Origin: CAZYSK01 sp964649415
GTDB taxonomy: Bacteria > Chloroflexota > Anaerolineae > B4-G1
Assembly (NCBI GenBank): GCA_964649415.1
Contig: CAZYSK010000025.1
Span: 1 to 64,000 of the forward strand
Direction of reading: 5' to 3'
Length of the DNA stretch: 64,000 nucleotides
Shown here: positions 15,101 to 23,428 of the stretch, piece after piece
Layout: each line of letters begins with the position of its first letter
Numbering within the stretch: position 1 is the first letter of the stretch
Notes under the pieces: generated by a model
Database searches by the model: none
Told to the model about the DNA's origin: nothing
What the model saw: the letters and a program-made list of their open reading frames with translations, nothing else
Position numbers and translations under genes: made by a program

Positions 15101-16566
15101 AAGTAACATCCAACAGCGAGAAGACAACAGAAACGAGCGCTATGAAGATAGCCGTCATCGGTGGTGGATCGTCCTACACCCCCGAGCTGATCAATGGTTT
15201 CGTGGAGCGGGTGGGGTCGCTCCCGCTCACCGATCTGTGGCTGATGGACATCTCGGCGCAGCGGCTGGACGTCGTGGGCGGCTTCGCCCGGCGACTGGTC
15301 CAGGCCCGGGGCGCACCCTTCGCGATCCATCTGAGCACGGAGCTTGACCAGGCACTGGACGGCGCCCGCTACGTGATCACGCAACTGCGGGTCGGCGGAA
15401 TGCAGGCACGGCGCGAGGACGAGTACCTGGGCCGGCGGCACGGCCTGATTGGCCAGGAGACCACCGGCGTCGGCGGCATGGCTAAAGCATTGCGCACCAT
15501 CCCCGTGGTGCTGGACATCGCCACCCGGCTCAGGCGACTGGCCCCCGACGGGCTCCTGGTCAACTTCACCAACCCGTCCGGGCTGATCACCGAGGCCCTC
15601 AGCCGCTATGCGCCGGACGTCGCGGCGGTGGGTGTGTGCAACGCGCCGATCACGACCAAGATGGGGATACTGAAGGCGCTGGAAGAGCAGCAGGGTGTAT
15701 CGATCTCTCCAAAGCGGGCCGAGCTGAATACCTTGGGGCTGAACCATCTTTCGTGGCACCGGGGATTCGTCGTGGACGAGGCGGACATTGCGGACGTTGA
15801 CTCCGACCGTCTGCCCGACCGTCCGCGGTCGACGTCGGCTGCGTCCGCGGCGGCAAACAAGAAACCAGGTTTTCCATGCGATGGTACATCGCCAAAAACC
15901 CAGTTTCACCGTGCGTCCGTGGACGTGTGGCCCCAGGTGCTGGAGGGCTACCTGGAGCGGCTGCGGAACGAACCGGACCCAGAGTGGGATCCGCGCACCA
16001 TAGAGGTGCTGGGGATGATACCCAACTACTACCTCCAATACTACTACGAAACCGAGCGTAAGCTGGCCGCACAGGAGAAGTGGCCGCCATCCCGGGCGGA
16101 GGAGGTGATGAGCATCGAAGCGGAGCTGTTGAGCCAGTACGCCGAACCGGAGCGGACGGAGCCACCCGAAGGGCTGATGCAGCGCGGGGGCGCGTACTAC
16201 TCGACAGTAGCGACGCAGTTGCTGAACGCTCACCACAACGACCTGGGAGAGACGCACGTGGTGAACGTGCAGCATGGCGGCGCGGTGGCGGGGTGGCCGG
16301 AGGATTGGGTGCTGGAGCTGCCGTGCCGGGTGGACGCGAGTGGAATCCATCCCCTCCCGGCTGAGCCGCTGCCCGCGGTGTGTTACGGGCTGTTGGCGCA
16401 GGCGAAGATGTACGAGTTGCTGACGGTGGAGGCGGCTGTGCACGGCGACCGGGACTCGGCCTACCGTGCGCTGCTCGCCCATCCGCTGGGCCCGTCGGCC
16501 GGCCGCGTTCAGGCCGTGCTCGACGATATGCTGGAGACCCACCGAGACTACCTGCCGCAGTTCTGA
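15097..16566 (+). CDS. GH4 family 6-phospho-beta-glucosidase-like hydrolase with an in-frame repeat insertion
   Basis: GH4 enzymes hydrolyse glycosides through an NAD+- and Mn2+-dependent redox mechanism. IAVIGGGSSYTPELINGF is the NAD-binding start, VGVCNAP holds the metal-ligand Cys, and NTLGLNHLSW carries the His; these fit the 6-phospho-beta-glucosidase branch (CelF/LicH). 489 aa from the ATG at 15097 (AAAGGTGG upstream); an ATG at 15142 is possible. About 40 residues (from DVDSDRLPDRP to TQFHRA) between FVVDEADI and VDVWPQVLEGY are extra and come from nested repeats of families E and F. Activity therefore needs testing. Confidence 0.88.
   Translation: MKVTSNSEKTTETSAMKIAVIGGGSSYTPELINGFVERVGSLPLTDLWLMDISAQRLDVVGGFARRLVQARGAPFAIHLSTELDQALDGARYVITQLRVGGMQARREDEYLGRRHGLIGQETTGVGGMAKALRTIPVVLDIATRLRRLAPDGLLVNFTNPSGLITEALSRYAPDVAAVGVCNAPITTKMGILKALEEQQGVSISPKRAELNTLGLNHLSWHRGFVVDEADIADVDSDRLPDRPRSTSAASAAANKKPGFPCDGTSPKTQFHRASVDVWPQVLEGYLERLRNEPDPEWDPRTIEVLGMIPNYYLQYYYETERKLAAQEKWPPSRAEEVMSIEAELLSQYAEPERTEPPEGLMQRGGAYYSTVATQLLNAHHNDLGETHVVNVQHGGAVAGWPEDWVLELPCRVDASGIHPLPAEPLPAVCYGLLAQAKMYELLTVEAAVHGDRDSAYRALLAHPLGPSAGRVQAVLDDMLETHRDYLPQF
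15820..15907. repeat. Nested repeats (families E and F) inside the GH4 gene
   Basis: First a CCGCGG/GACGTC-rich palindromic part (15820-15853), then AAGAAACCAGG...CCATGCGATGG...ACATCGCC...AACCCAGTTTC (15859-15907). The second part matches the intergenic copy at 16606-16653. The total keeps the reading frame open. Confidence 0.75.
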
Positions 16567-16605
16567 TCAGGCCGTTCTGACCAAGCCGTTCTGACGGCCG
16601 ACGTC

Positions 16606-16653
16606 GAGAAATCGGGTTCTATGCGACGGCACGTCGCCAAGAGCCTGGTCTCT
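16606..16653. repeat. Family F repeat, intergenic copy
   Basis: GAGAAATCGGGTTCT, ATGCGACGGCACGTCGCC and AAGAGCCTGGTCTCT in series. It has outer arms of the AGAAACC/GGTTTCT type and an inner CGACG/CGTCG palindrome, like the copy inside the GH4 gene. Confidence 0.7.
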
Positions 16654-16690
16654 CAGGCAGTGGCCCATCCAGAGATAGGGGCAGGCGCGG

Positions 16691-16880
16691 ATTGCTCCAA
16701 CGGATTGTNNNNNNNNNNNNNNNNNNNNNNNNNNNNNNNNNNNNNNNNNNNNNNNNNNNNNNNNNNNNNNNNNNNNNNNNNNNNNNNNNNNNNNNNNNNN
16801 NNNNNNNNTTCAGTCCGCCGGATTGTTTCAGTCCGCCGGATTGTTTCAGTCCGCCGGATTGTTTCAGTCCGCCGGATTGT
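16691..16880. repeat. 18-bp tandem array interrupted by an assembly gap
   Basis: After the gap come four units of TTCAGTCCGCCGGATTGT (16809-16880), and CGGATTGT also borders the gap on the left. Each unit contains CCGGATTG, related to family C (CGGATTG/CAATCCG). The 100 N at 16709-16808 are a placeholder; the true copy number is unknown. Confidence 0.85.
16709..16808. other. Assembly gap of 100 N
   Basis: Exactly 100 undetermined bases within a tandem repeat. The round number indicates a scaffold gap of unknown true length. No gene can be judged across it. The 356-bp stretch 16567-16922 otherwise holds only repeats. Confidence 0.98.
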
Positions 16881-16922
16881 TCCAATCCGCTCCGTCCGTG
16901 CCTGCCCGTCAGGGAGACGAGC

Positions 16923-17924
16923 ATGCCGCAGATTGCCCCAATCCGTCGATATTACCTCGGCGTTGACGTGGGCGGTACCAAGAGCCACGCGCTCGTCGCC
17001 GACCAGTCCGGGCGGGCGCTGGGCTTTGGCGAAAGCGGTCCCGGCAATCCCGAGAACGTGGGCTACGACGGCCTGGCCAAGGTACTCCAGGCCGTCACCG
17101 AGAGGGCGCTGGCCGCCGCCGGGATCACCGTGGACCAAATCGCCGGCGCCGGCTTCGGCATCGCCAGCTACGATTGGTCCTCCCAGCGGGAGCCCACACT
17201 GCAGGCCATCCAGACGATTGGGCTGCATGCGCCGGTAGGGTTGGTCAACGACGCCCTCATCGGCCTGCTGGCCGGGGCGGCAGAAGGCTGGGGAGTCGCC
17301 GTGGTGGCAGGCACGAGCTGCAACTGCTGGGGATGGGACCCTGACCGGCGCGAGGGCCGCGTCACCGGCATGGGATTGTGGCTGGGCGAGGCGGCAGGTG
17401 GACACGAACTCGTCGCCAAGGCCATCCAAGCCATCGCCCTCGAGTGGACCCGTCGCGGCCCGACCACCGATCTGAGCCAGGCGTTTGTCGAGTTGACAGG
17501 CGCGCGGGACGTCGAGGATCTGCTCGAAGGTCTCACGCTGGAGCGCATCAACCTGGGCTCCGAGGCGGCCCCACTTGTCTTTCGAGTCGCCGCTGCAGGA
17601 GACCCGGTGGCCGTCGGCCTCATCCTGTGGGCCGGGCGCGAGTTAGGGAGTCTGGCAATTGGCGTCATCCGCCAACTCAACCTCGAGCAGGCGTCCTTCG
17701 ACGTGATCCTAAGCGGCAGTTTCTTCGACGGCAGCCCGCAACTGACCGAGACCATGCGCCATACAATCCACGCCGTTGCACCGGGCGCTCGTCTCAGGCG
17801 GTTACGCGTGCCGCCGGTTGTCGGAGGCGTGCTGTTAGGTATGAGAGAGGCAAGAATGAATCCATCCGCCGTGCGCGAGGCGCTGATCGCCTCGACGCGT
17901 GCAATCGTCAAGCAAGCAAGATAG
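16923..17924 (+). CDS. BadF/BadG-type ATPase, N-acetylglucosamine-kinase-like
   Basis: 333 aa, ASKHA fold. LGVDVGGTKSHALVAD is the phosphate-1 loop, AGTSCNCWGWD the second nucleotide motif region (near residue 125), and VILSGSFFDGSP a late adenosine-type motif. Proteins of this size and pattern are mostly N-acetylglucosamine or other amino-sugar kinases. The ATG at 16923 has GGGAGACGAG upstream. Position between a GH4 enzyme and an aminotransferase supports a role in (amino)sugar use. The N terminus (MPQIAPIRRYY) is partly encoded by GATTG-CCC-CAATC, possibly a family C remnant. Confidence 0.85.
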   Translation: MPQIAPIRRYYLGVDVGGTKSHALVADQSGRALGFGESGPGNPENVGYDGLAKVLQAVTERALAAAGITVDQIAGAGFGIASYDWSSQREPTLQAIQTIGLHAPVGLVNDALIGLLAGAAEGWGVAVVAGTSCNCWGWDPDRREGRVTGMGLWLGEAAGGHELVAKAIQAIALEWTRRGPTTDLSQAFVELTGARDVEDLLEGLTLERINLGSEAAPLVFRVAAAGDPVAVGLILWAGRELGSLAIGVIRQLNLEQASFDVILSGSFFDGSPQLTETMRHTIHAVAPGARLRRLRVPPVVGGVLLGMREARMNPSAVREALIASTRAIVKQAR

Positions 17925-17970
17925 ACCCGTCGCTATACTGGTTGTGCACAACTTCCAAGGAGGTTTTTCC

Positions 17971-19314
17971 ATGTCCGACTCTATGTCCAAATTGGCGATT
18001 CTGGGCGGCACGCCCATCCGCACCCAACCCTATCCCGCCTGGCCCGTCCACGATGCGCGAGACGTCGCGGCCGTCACCGCCGTCGTGGAGTCCGGCCGCT
18101 GGGGCGGTTACCCCTTCCCGGGGCCACGGACCGCTGAGTTCGGCCGCCGCTTCGCCGAGATGCAAGGCGGCGGCTACGCCGTGCCCATGGCCAACGGCAC
18201 GGTCACGATGGAGGTTGCCGTGCGCGCGGCGAACATCGGCTGGGGCGACGAGGTGATCGTGCCGGCCTACACCTTCCAGGCCACCGCCGCCGCGCCCATG
18301 GCCGCCGGGGCAATCCCGGTGATCGTGGACGTGGACCCCGAGACCTACTGCATTATCCCCGAGCGCGTCGAGGCGGCGATCACGCCCCAGACGAAAGCCA
18401 TCATGCCTGTGCACCTGGGTGCGCAGATGGCCGATATGGACGCGATCATGGAGATCGCCGAGCGCCACGACCTGATCGTGATCGAGGACGCCGCGCACGC
18501 GCATGGGGCCAGGTGGCGCGACCGGGGCGCCGGCACCATCGGCCATTTCGGTTCCTTCAGCCTGCAGTCGTCCAAGATCCTGACGACGGGCGAGGGGGGT
18601 GTGCTCCTGTGCCGCACGCCAGAACTGGCAGCCAGAGCCGCCGGTATCATCGATTGCGGCCGTGCGCACGCCGTGGCCCCACCACACCACGAAATCGAGT
18701 CACCCGACGAAGCGAGCATGGCGGACCCTGATCCAGACGAGCGATCACAAGCCGCTGCGCCCGGCGAGGGGACGTTCACCTTAGGCGCCAACTACCGCAT
18801 GACCGAACTCCAGGCCGCGCTGGGCATCGTCGCGCTCCAACGCTTTCCTGACCAGATGAAGGAGCGCGCGGAGATGGCGTCCTACCTGGAGGAAGGGCTC
18901 AGCGAGGTCCCTGGGGTCCGCCTGCTGAGGCGCGACCCGCGCCACACGGTCCGCTCCTTCTACCGCTACGTCTTCGCCGTCCAGCCGGAGGTCTTCGGAG
19001 TGGCACACGACGTGGTGTGCTATGCCCTGACAGCCGAAGGGATACCGTGCTGGGAAGGCTACGAGGCCATGCACCACTACAGCCTCTTCCAGCCCCAGGC
19101 ATCCAGGCTGCCAGTGCCGAGCGCCTTCCCAGAGCGCTTTGCGTTCGACGAGATGCACTTGCCACACGCCGAACGCGCCTGTGAGCACGAGGCCGTCTGG
19201 CTCGATGAATGCATCTTCCGGGCGGGCCGCCAGGGCGTGGACGACGCCGTCGCCGCCATCCGCAAGATCCAGGCCCAGGCCGGGGAACTGGCACAGGCGG
19301 TTCCGGCCGGATAG
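17971..19314 (+). CDS. DegT/DnrJ/EryC1/StrS-family aminotransferase
   Basis: 447 aa PLP enzyme that usually moves an amino group to a keto-sugar or cyclitol. The PLP-binding Lys is in SLQSSKILTTGEGG (Lys202). IVIEDAAHAHGARWRDRGAG before it and the NYRMTELQAALGIVALQ helix after it are typical. AAGGAGG at 17957-17963 fixes the ATG at 17971. It starts 46 nt after the kinase gene, so the two are probably cotranscribed. A ~35-residue acidic loop (EIESPDEASMADPDPDERSQ) before NYRMTE is longer than usual. The sugar substrate cannot be inferred. Confidence 0.9.
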   Translation: MSDSMSKLAILGGTPIRTQPYPAWPVHDARDVAAVTAVVESGRWGGYPFPGPRTAEFGRRFAEMQGGGYAVPMANGTVTMEVAVRAANIGWGDEVIVPAYTFQATAAAPMAAGAIPVIVDVDPETYCIIPERVEAAITPQTKAIMPVHLGAQMADMDAIMEIAERHDLIVIEDAAHAHGARWRDRGAGTIGHFGSFSLQSSKILTTGEGGVLLCRTPELAARAAGIIDCGRAHAVAPPHHEIESPDEASMADPDPDERSQAAAPGEGTFTLGANYRMTELQAALGIVALQRFPDQMKERAEMASYLEEGLSEVPGVRLLRRDPRHTVRSFYRYVFAVQPEVFGVAHDVVCYALTAEGIPCWEGYEAMHHYSLFQPQASRLPVPSAFPERFAFDEMHLPHAERACEHEAVWLDECIFRAGRQGVDDAVAAIRKIQAQAGELAQAVPAG

Positions 19315-19321
19315 CGCAAGC

Positions 19322-19370
19322 GACCCTAAAGGTGCGGATTGTTCCAATCCGTTCCGAAACCTTTGGGGTC
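19322..19370. repeat. Family B palindrome with family C nested in its loop
   Basis: Outer arms GACCCTAAAGG and CCTTTGGGGTC (near perfect). The interior holds CGGATTG-TTC-CAATCCG, the family C palindrome. The same nested arrangement occurs at 48418-48467. It follows the aminotransferase stop directly and may end transcription. Confidence 0.75.
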
Positions 19371-19390
19371 TGCACCTACCCCTCCGCTAG

Positions 19391-19440
19391 CGCGCCATCA
19401 GACCCTAAAGGTTTCGGAAAACCTTTAGGGTCTACAGCGC
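19391..19440. repeat. Family B palindrome next to a family A fragment
   Basis: CGCGCCATCAG, a left part of family A, is followed directly by AGACCCTAAAGGTTTCGG and AAACCTTTAGGGTCT (19400-19433). This looks like one repeat family landing in another. Confidence 0.65.
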
Positions 19441-19451
19441 GTCGTGGCGAT

Positions 19452-19480
19452 TTGCACACACGAGCCGGGCAGGGTAGAAT
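19452..19480 (+). promoter_or_regulatory. Promoter of the DUF4129/MoxR operon
   Basis: TTGCAC at 19452-19457, 17-nt spacer, TAGAAT at 19475-19480, about 30 nt before the first start codon of the operon at 19509. Confidence 0.55.
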
Positions 19481-19508
19481 TGGACCGTACGTATGGTGGG
19501 GGTTTCCG

Positions 19509-20405
19509 ATGATGCGGATGCCGGCATCCAGGCGCGACAGACAACGGATGGTCCTTCTCTCGCTTCTGGCTGTGGCCGTGCTGGCCATTGTCCTCCTGTC
19601 TGCCGGCGTGTCTCAAGTCCGTCTGCTCCCCGGGCAGCCCTTCTCACTCAGACGTGGCGATCTGGAGTGGAAGGGCGAGTATGGCGCGCTGCCCGGCGGT
19701 GAGGCCCTCCTCACCCTGGCCCGGGCGATCTTCATCGGCGCCCTGCTGCTACTGCCCGTGGCCATCGTCTACTTCGTCATCTCGCCTGAGTTTCGGAAGC
19801 AGGTGCTCCGCGGGCTGGTCTCGTTCCTCCTGTTTTTCGCCATCGCCTATCTGTTCTCACACGCGCTGACCGACTTCCTCAACGTGAATGAGGAGAGCGC
19901 GCACTCCGGCGGACCGGGGCCGGCAGAGGCGCTACCTCCGGTGCCCATCGCCGAGTTCATCGCCGCTCCCCCCCGCTGGCTCGTGCCAGCAGTCAGTCTC
20001 GTCCTTGGCTTGATCGCTGCCACGCTGCTCGCGAGCCTCGCCTTGGCCATCTGGCACCGCACTCAAGGTCCGGCGAACGCGCTGGGGCGTCTGGGCCAGC
20101 AGGCCCAGGACGCGCTCGACTCACTGCAGGCCGGCAGCGACGTGAGGAACACGGTGATCCGTTGCTACGTCGACATGGCGCGCATCCTGGACGAACGGCG
20201 GGCCATCAGGCGCCAGCAGGATATGACTCCCAGGGAGTTCGAGGCCCGCCTACAAGAAGCGGGCCTGCCAGATGAACCGGTGCAGCGACTGACACGGCTC
20301 TTCGAGGTCGTTCGCTATGGCGTCAAGGTGCCCGGCGAGCGCGAAGAACGCGAGGCCATCGCCGCTCTTGAGGCCATCGTCGAAGCCTGCAGGAGCCCGG
20401 CATGA
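19509..20405 (+). CDS. DUF4129 domain membrane protein
   Basis: 298 aa. There are membrane helices at residues ~15-35, ~75-95, ~100-120 and ~160-180, and a C-terminal cytoplasmic DUF4129 domain (RNTVIRCYVDMARILDERRA to the end, with TPREFEARL). DUF4129 proteins are regularly encoded with MoxR ATPases and DUF58 proteins. They also occur fused to transglutaminase-like enzymes, in loci thought to act on secreted or envelope proteins. ATG 19509 has GGTGGGGG upstream. It overlaps the next gene by ATGA. Confidence 0.85.
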   Translation: MMRMPASRRDRQRMVLLSLLAVAVLAIVLLSAGVSQVRLLPGQPFSLRRGDLEWKGEYGALPGGEALLTLARAIFIGALLLLPVAIVYFVISPEFRKQVLRGLVSFLLFFAIAYLFSHALTDFLNVNEESAHSGGPGPAEALPPVPIAEFIAAPPRWLVPAVSLVLGLIAATLLASLALAIWHRTQGPANALGRLGQQAQDALDSLQAGSDVRNTVIRCYVDMARILDERRAIRRQQDMTPREFEARLQEAGLPDEPVQRLTRLFEVVRYGVKVPGEREEREAIAALEAIVEACRSPA

Positions 20406-21067
20406 GCGAGGGAACGAGCAACCGGGCGAGAAGTCTGCTCATTTTCGTCGGCTTGGTGTCCCTCCTGGCGCTTCCTCTGGCCCTGGCCTTCGGGCGCGTC
20501 GTGCGTGAGCGAGTCGCGGTGCCGCTACTGTACATGATCTGGTTCGCTCAACTCCTTCTCCGCCGCATCCCCCAGTCACTCCTGTGGGCCGCGTTTCTCC
20601 TCGGCACGCTGCTCGTCGCCGCCCGGAGCCTGATCAGGCGCCAGCGCGTTAGGTGGCCCGTACGTGGCGCGGAGACGTCGCGCCGCGGGCGCGTGTACGT
20701 CTGGGCGAGACGGATTCAATGGGCCACCCGCAGGCGCTATGCCAGGTGGCACCTCGCCCAGCACGTGGCACGACTGGCCGTCGACGCGCTGGCTTACCGC
20801 GAGCAGATAGCCCATGAGCACGTCAGGCAGCTCGTGAGGAACGGCGAACTGGACGCCCCCTCACAAGTGCAGGCGTACCTGCAGGCCGGCGTGGTGCCCT
20901 TGTCTGTCTCTGCCTGGTCGCCCGGGCGCCCCCTGCTGGCAAAGCTCCGGCACCGTCTCCGGCGCGCACAAGTTGCGGCCCCCAACCTTGACGTAGAACA
21001 GGTGCTTCAGTTCCTGGAGCGCCAACTGGACGTGAAAAGCAGTCCACCGACAGGAGGTGGGACATGA
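20402..21067 (+). CDS. Uncharacterised membrane protein of the MoxR operon
   Basis: 221 aa, start overlapping the previous stop and stop overlapping the MoxR start (ATGA at both ends), so it is translated with the operon. Two hydrophobic helices near residues 10-30 and 55-75 are followed by an Arg-rich cytoplasmic region (WARRIQWATRRRYARWHLAQ). No family recognised; in related loci this place holds small helper membrane proteins. Confidence 0.75.
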   Translation: MSEGTSNRARSLLIFVGLVSLLALPLALAFGRVVRERVAVPLLYMIWFAQLLLRRIPQSLLWAAFLLGTLLVAARSLIRRQRVRWPVRGAETSRRGRVYVWARRIQWATRRRYARWHLAQHVARLAVDALAYREQIAHEHVRQLVRNGELDAPSQVQAYLQAGVVPLSVSAWSPGRPLLAKLRHRLRRAQVAAPNLDVEQVLQFLERQLDVKSSPPTGGGT

Positions 21068-22053
21068 CGATTGACGTCGCCGAAGTATCCGCGCTGGCCG
21101 GACGGGTCATCCAAGAGGTCGAGCGGGCCATCGTTGGCAAGGGGCCGCTGCTGGAGCAGATCATGGCGGCGATCCTGACCACCGGCGGCCACGTTCTCCT
21201 GGAGGACTACCCTGGGCTGGCCAAGACGCTTATCGCCAAGAGCTTCGCCATGGCGCTGGGCCTGGATTTCAAGCGCATTCAGTTTACGCCGGATCTGCTG
21301 CCCGGCGACATCACGGGCGGATACGTCTACGAACCTGCCGGGGATGGACAGCCCGGCGGACAGGCGTACCGCCTCACGCTGCGCAGAGGCCCGCTCTTCG
21401 CCAACATCATCCTGGCCGATGAGATCAACCGCGCCTCGCCCAAGACGCAGTCGGCCCTCTTGGAGGCTATGCAGGAGAACCAGGTGACGTTGGAAGGCGA
21501 GACGATGAAACTGCCGCAGCCGTTCATCGTGGTCGCCACGCAGAACCCCATCGAGTACGAGGGCACTTTCCCCCTGCCCGAGGCTCAACTCGATCGGTTC
21601 ATCATGAAGCTTTCGGTCGGGTACCCCTCGCCGGATGAGGAACAGGAGATCCTGCGGCGCCGGCGGGAGCGGGGGCACGATGACTTCGACCTGCGGCAGG
21701 TGACGGATGCAAGCGAGTTGCTGCACATGCGCCAGGCCGTGGAGACCGTGCACGTAGACCCGGACATCGAGCGCTACATCGTCTCGCTGACAGATCGCAC
21801 GCGCAGGCATCGGCAGGTGGCCGTCGGGGCCAGCCCCAGGGGCTCGCTGGCCCTGCTCAAACTGGCCCGCACGTGGGCCGCTATGCACGGCCGCGATTAC
21901 GTGATCCCCGACGACGCCAAGCTGTTCGCCGCACCGGCGCTCACCCACCGGCTGATCCTGGAGCCCGACCTGTGGATGAAGCAGCACGCCGCCGACGAAG
22001 TGATCTCCGACGTGCTCCGCTTGGTCCCCATCCCGGTCGTCGAGGGGGCTTGA
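21064..22053 (+). CDS. MoxR-type AAA+ ATPase
   Basis: 329 aa. Walker A lies in HVLLEDYPGLAKTLIAK (the MoxR form, G-x-A-K-T), Walker B in NIILADEINRASPKTQSALL, and sensor-type residues in VVATQNPIEYEGTFPLPEAQ. The C-terminal lid helix bundle follows. MoxR ATPases act as chaperones that help mature or activate partner complexes, often with von Willebrand A-type (DUF58) partners. It directly precedes the DUF58 gene (3 nt gap) and overlaps the upstream gene. Confidence 0.94.
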   Translation: MTIDVAEVSALAGRVIQEVERAIVGKGPLLEQIMAAILTTGGHVLLEDYPGLAKTLIAKSFAMALGLDFKRIQFTPDLLPGDITGGYVYEPAGDGQPGGQAYRLTLRRGPLFANIILADEINRASPKTQSALLEAMQENQVTLEGETMKLPQPFIVVATQNPIEYEGTFPLPEAQLDRFIMKLSVGYPSPDEEQEILRRRRERGHDDFDLRQVTDASELLHMRQAVETVHVDPDIERYIVSLTDRTRRHRQVAVGASPRGSLALLKLARTWAAMHGRDYVIPDDAKLFAAPALTHRLILEPDLWMKQHAADEVISDVLRLVPIPVVEGA

Positions 22054-22056
22054 GCG

Positions 22057-23382
22057 GTGTGGACGAGGCGGCTCCTGCTGTTGGCGGGCCTGGCGTATGC
22101 GTTGCTCCTCCTCGGCCTGGCAACGCTGGATGGCAGGCTGCTCGCGCTGGCCCTGCCGCTGGTGATCTACCTGGGCGCGACGTTCGTATACGGGCCGCAC
22201 GAGCTCCGGCTGAGCGTCACGCGGACGCTCAGCGCCGAACGCGTCTCTCCGGGTACGCCCGTCGCCGTCGAGATCTCGGTGATCAACGCCGGCCCACGGC
22301 TTGAGGAGGTCCTAGTCGAGGCTCCCATCCCCCGGAAGCTCGAGCTGGCCGATGGGGAACCAAGCATGATCGCCACGCTGCCGCCTGGTGAGGCGCTGGC
22401 GTTGGCATACACCGTGAGGGGGCCGCGCGGGAAACACGACTTTCCCCCCATCCGCGTGACGGTGAGCGACCACCTGGGTCTGTTCCGGCGGCGGACACGT
22501 CTCCCGGCCCGGAGCCAACTGATCATCCTGCCAGAAGTCTCGCGCCTGAAGCGCGTGACGATACGCCCACTGCGTACGCGGGCCTACGCCGGCCCCGTCC
22601 CCGCCCGGCAGAGCGGCTCCGGCGTGGAGTTCTTCGGCGTGCGCGAGTACCAGCCGGGCGACCCCAGGCGCTGGATCAACTGGCGGGTGAGCGCCCGCCA
22701 CCCCCGCGCCATCTTCACCAACGAGTTCGAGCAGGAGCGCATCGCCGACGTCGGGCTGATCCTGGATGCCCGCCTCCGGACCAACGTCCGCTTGGAAGGC
22801 CAGGCGCTCTTCGAGCACGCAGTCCAGGCCACGGCTTCGCTGGCGGACGCGTTCTTGAGCGATGGCAACCGCGTCGGGCTGCTCGTCTACGGCCAGTTTC
22901 TAGACTGGACGCTGCCCGGCTATGGCAAGGTGCAGCGGGAGCGGATCCTGCGCGCGCTGGCCCAGGCCGAGACCGGGGAGGGTATGATCTTCGAGAGCCT
23001 GGACCGGCTCCCAACGCGCCTCTTTCCCGCCCGGTCGCAGGTCGTCCTCGTCAGCCCTCTGTGCAACGACGATCTGCCCATGCTCGTCCGGCTCCGGGCG
23101 CGCGGATATCAGATCCTGGTCATCAGCCCTGACCCGGTTGCCTTCGAGGTGCAGGGGTTCGGCGTGCTTGAGGGAAAAGGCTCGCGACCGAACGCGCCGC
23201 AGGCGGCACTCGACCTCGCCGCCAGAATCGCCCGCCTGGAGCGCGTGCTCCTGATGCGCAGGCTGCGCCAGGCCGGCGTCCAGGTCGTGGATTGGCAGGT
23301 GGACAAGCCTTTCGGCCAGGTGGCCCACGTCGCGCTCAGCCGCGCGCCGCGCTGGTTCCAGGCCGTGGGGATGACACGCTAG
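22057..23382 (+). CDS. DUF58 domain protein
   Basis: 441 aa with two N-terminal membrane helices (residues ~5-45), an immunoglobulin-like part, and the DUF58 signature FGVREYQPGDPRRWINWRVS near residue 190. A von Willebrand A-like region follows (IADVGLILDARLR, VGLLVYGQFLD). Starts with GTG at 22057, 3 nt after the MoxR stop. DUF58 and MoxR proteins form a conserved pair; the substrate here is unknown. Confidence 0.9.
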   Translation: MWTRRLLLLAGLAYALLLLGLATLDGRLLALALPLVIYLGATFVYGPHELRLSVTRTLSAERVSPGTPVAVEISVINAGPRLEEVLVEAPIPRKLELADGEPSMIATLPPGEALALAYTVRGPRGKHDFPPIRVTVSDHLGLFRRRTRLPARSQLIILPEVSRLKRVTIRPLRTRAYAGPVPARQSGSGVEFFGVREYQPGDPRRWINWRVSARHPRAIFTNEFEQERIADVGLILDARLRTNVRLEGQALFEHAVQATASLADAFLSDGNRVGLLVYGQFLDWTLPGYGKVQRERILRALAQAETGEGMIFESLDRLPTRLFPARSQVVLVSPLCNDDLPMLVRLRARGYQILVISPDPVAFEVQGFGVLEGKGSRPNAPQAALDLAARIARLERVLLMRRLRQAGVQVVDWQVDKPFGQVAHVALSRAPRWFQAVGMTR

Positions 23383-23428
23383 GCTGGGCTAGCCGTCCCC
23401 ATGAAGGATGTAAAGTGAGGATGTAACC

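Noticed and set aside
14959..16542. A 527-codon open frame on the minus strand opposite the GH4 gene
   Set aside because: It lies fully antisense to a gene with clear GH4 motifs; composition is His/Arg/Gln-rich as expected for a GC-rich antisense frame, with no motif or ribosome site.
16691..16880. Possible CRISPR array around the assembly gap
   Set aside because: Units are 18 nt with no spacers on the visible side, and no cas genes are nearby.
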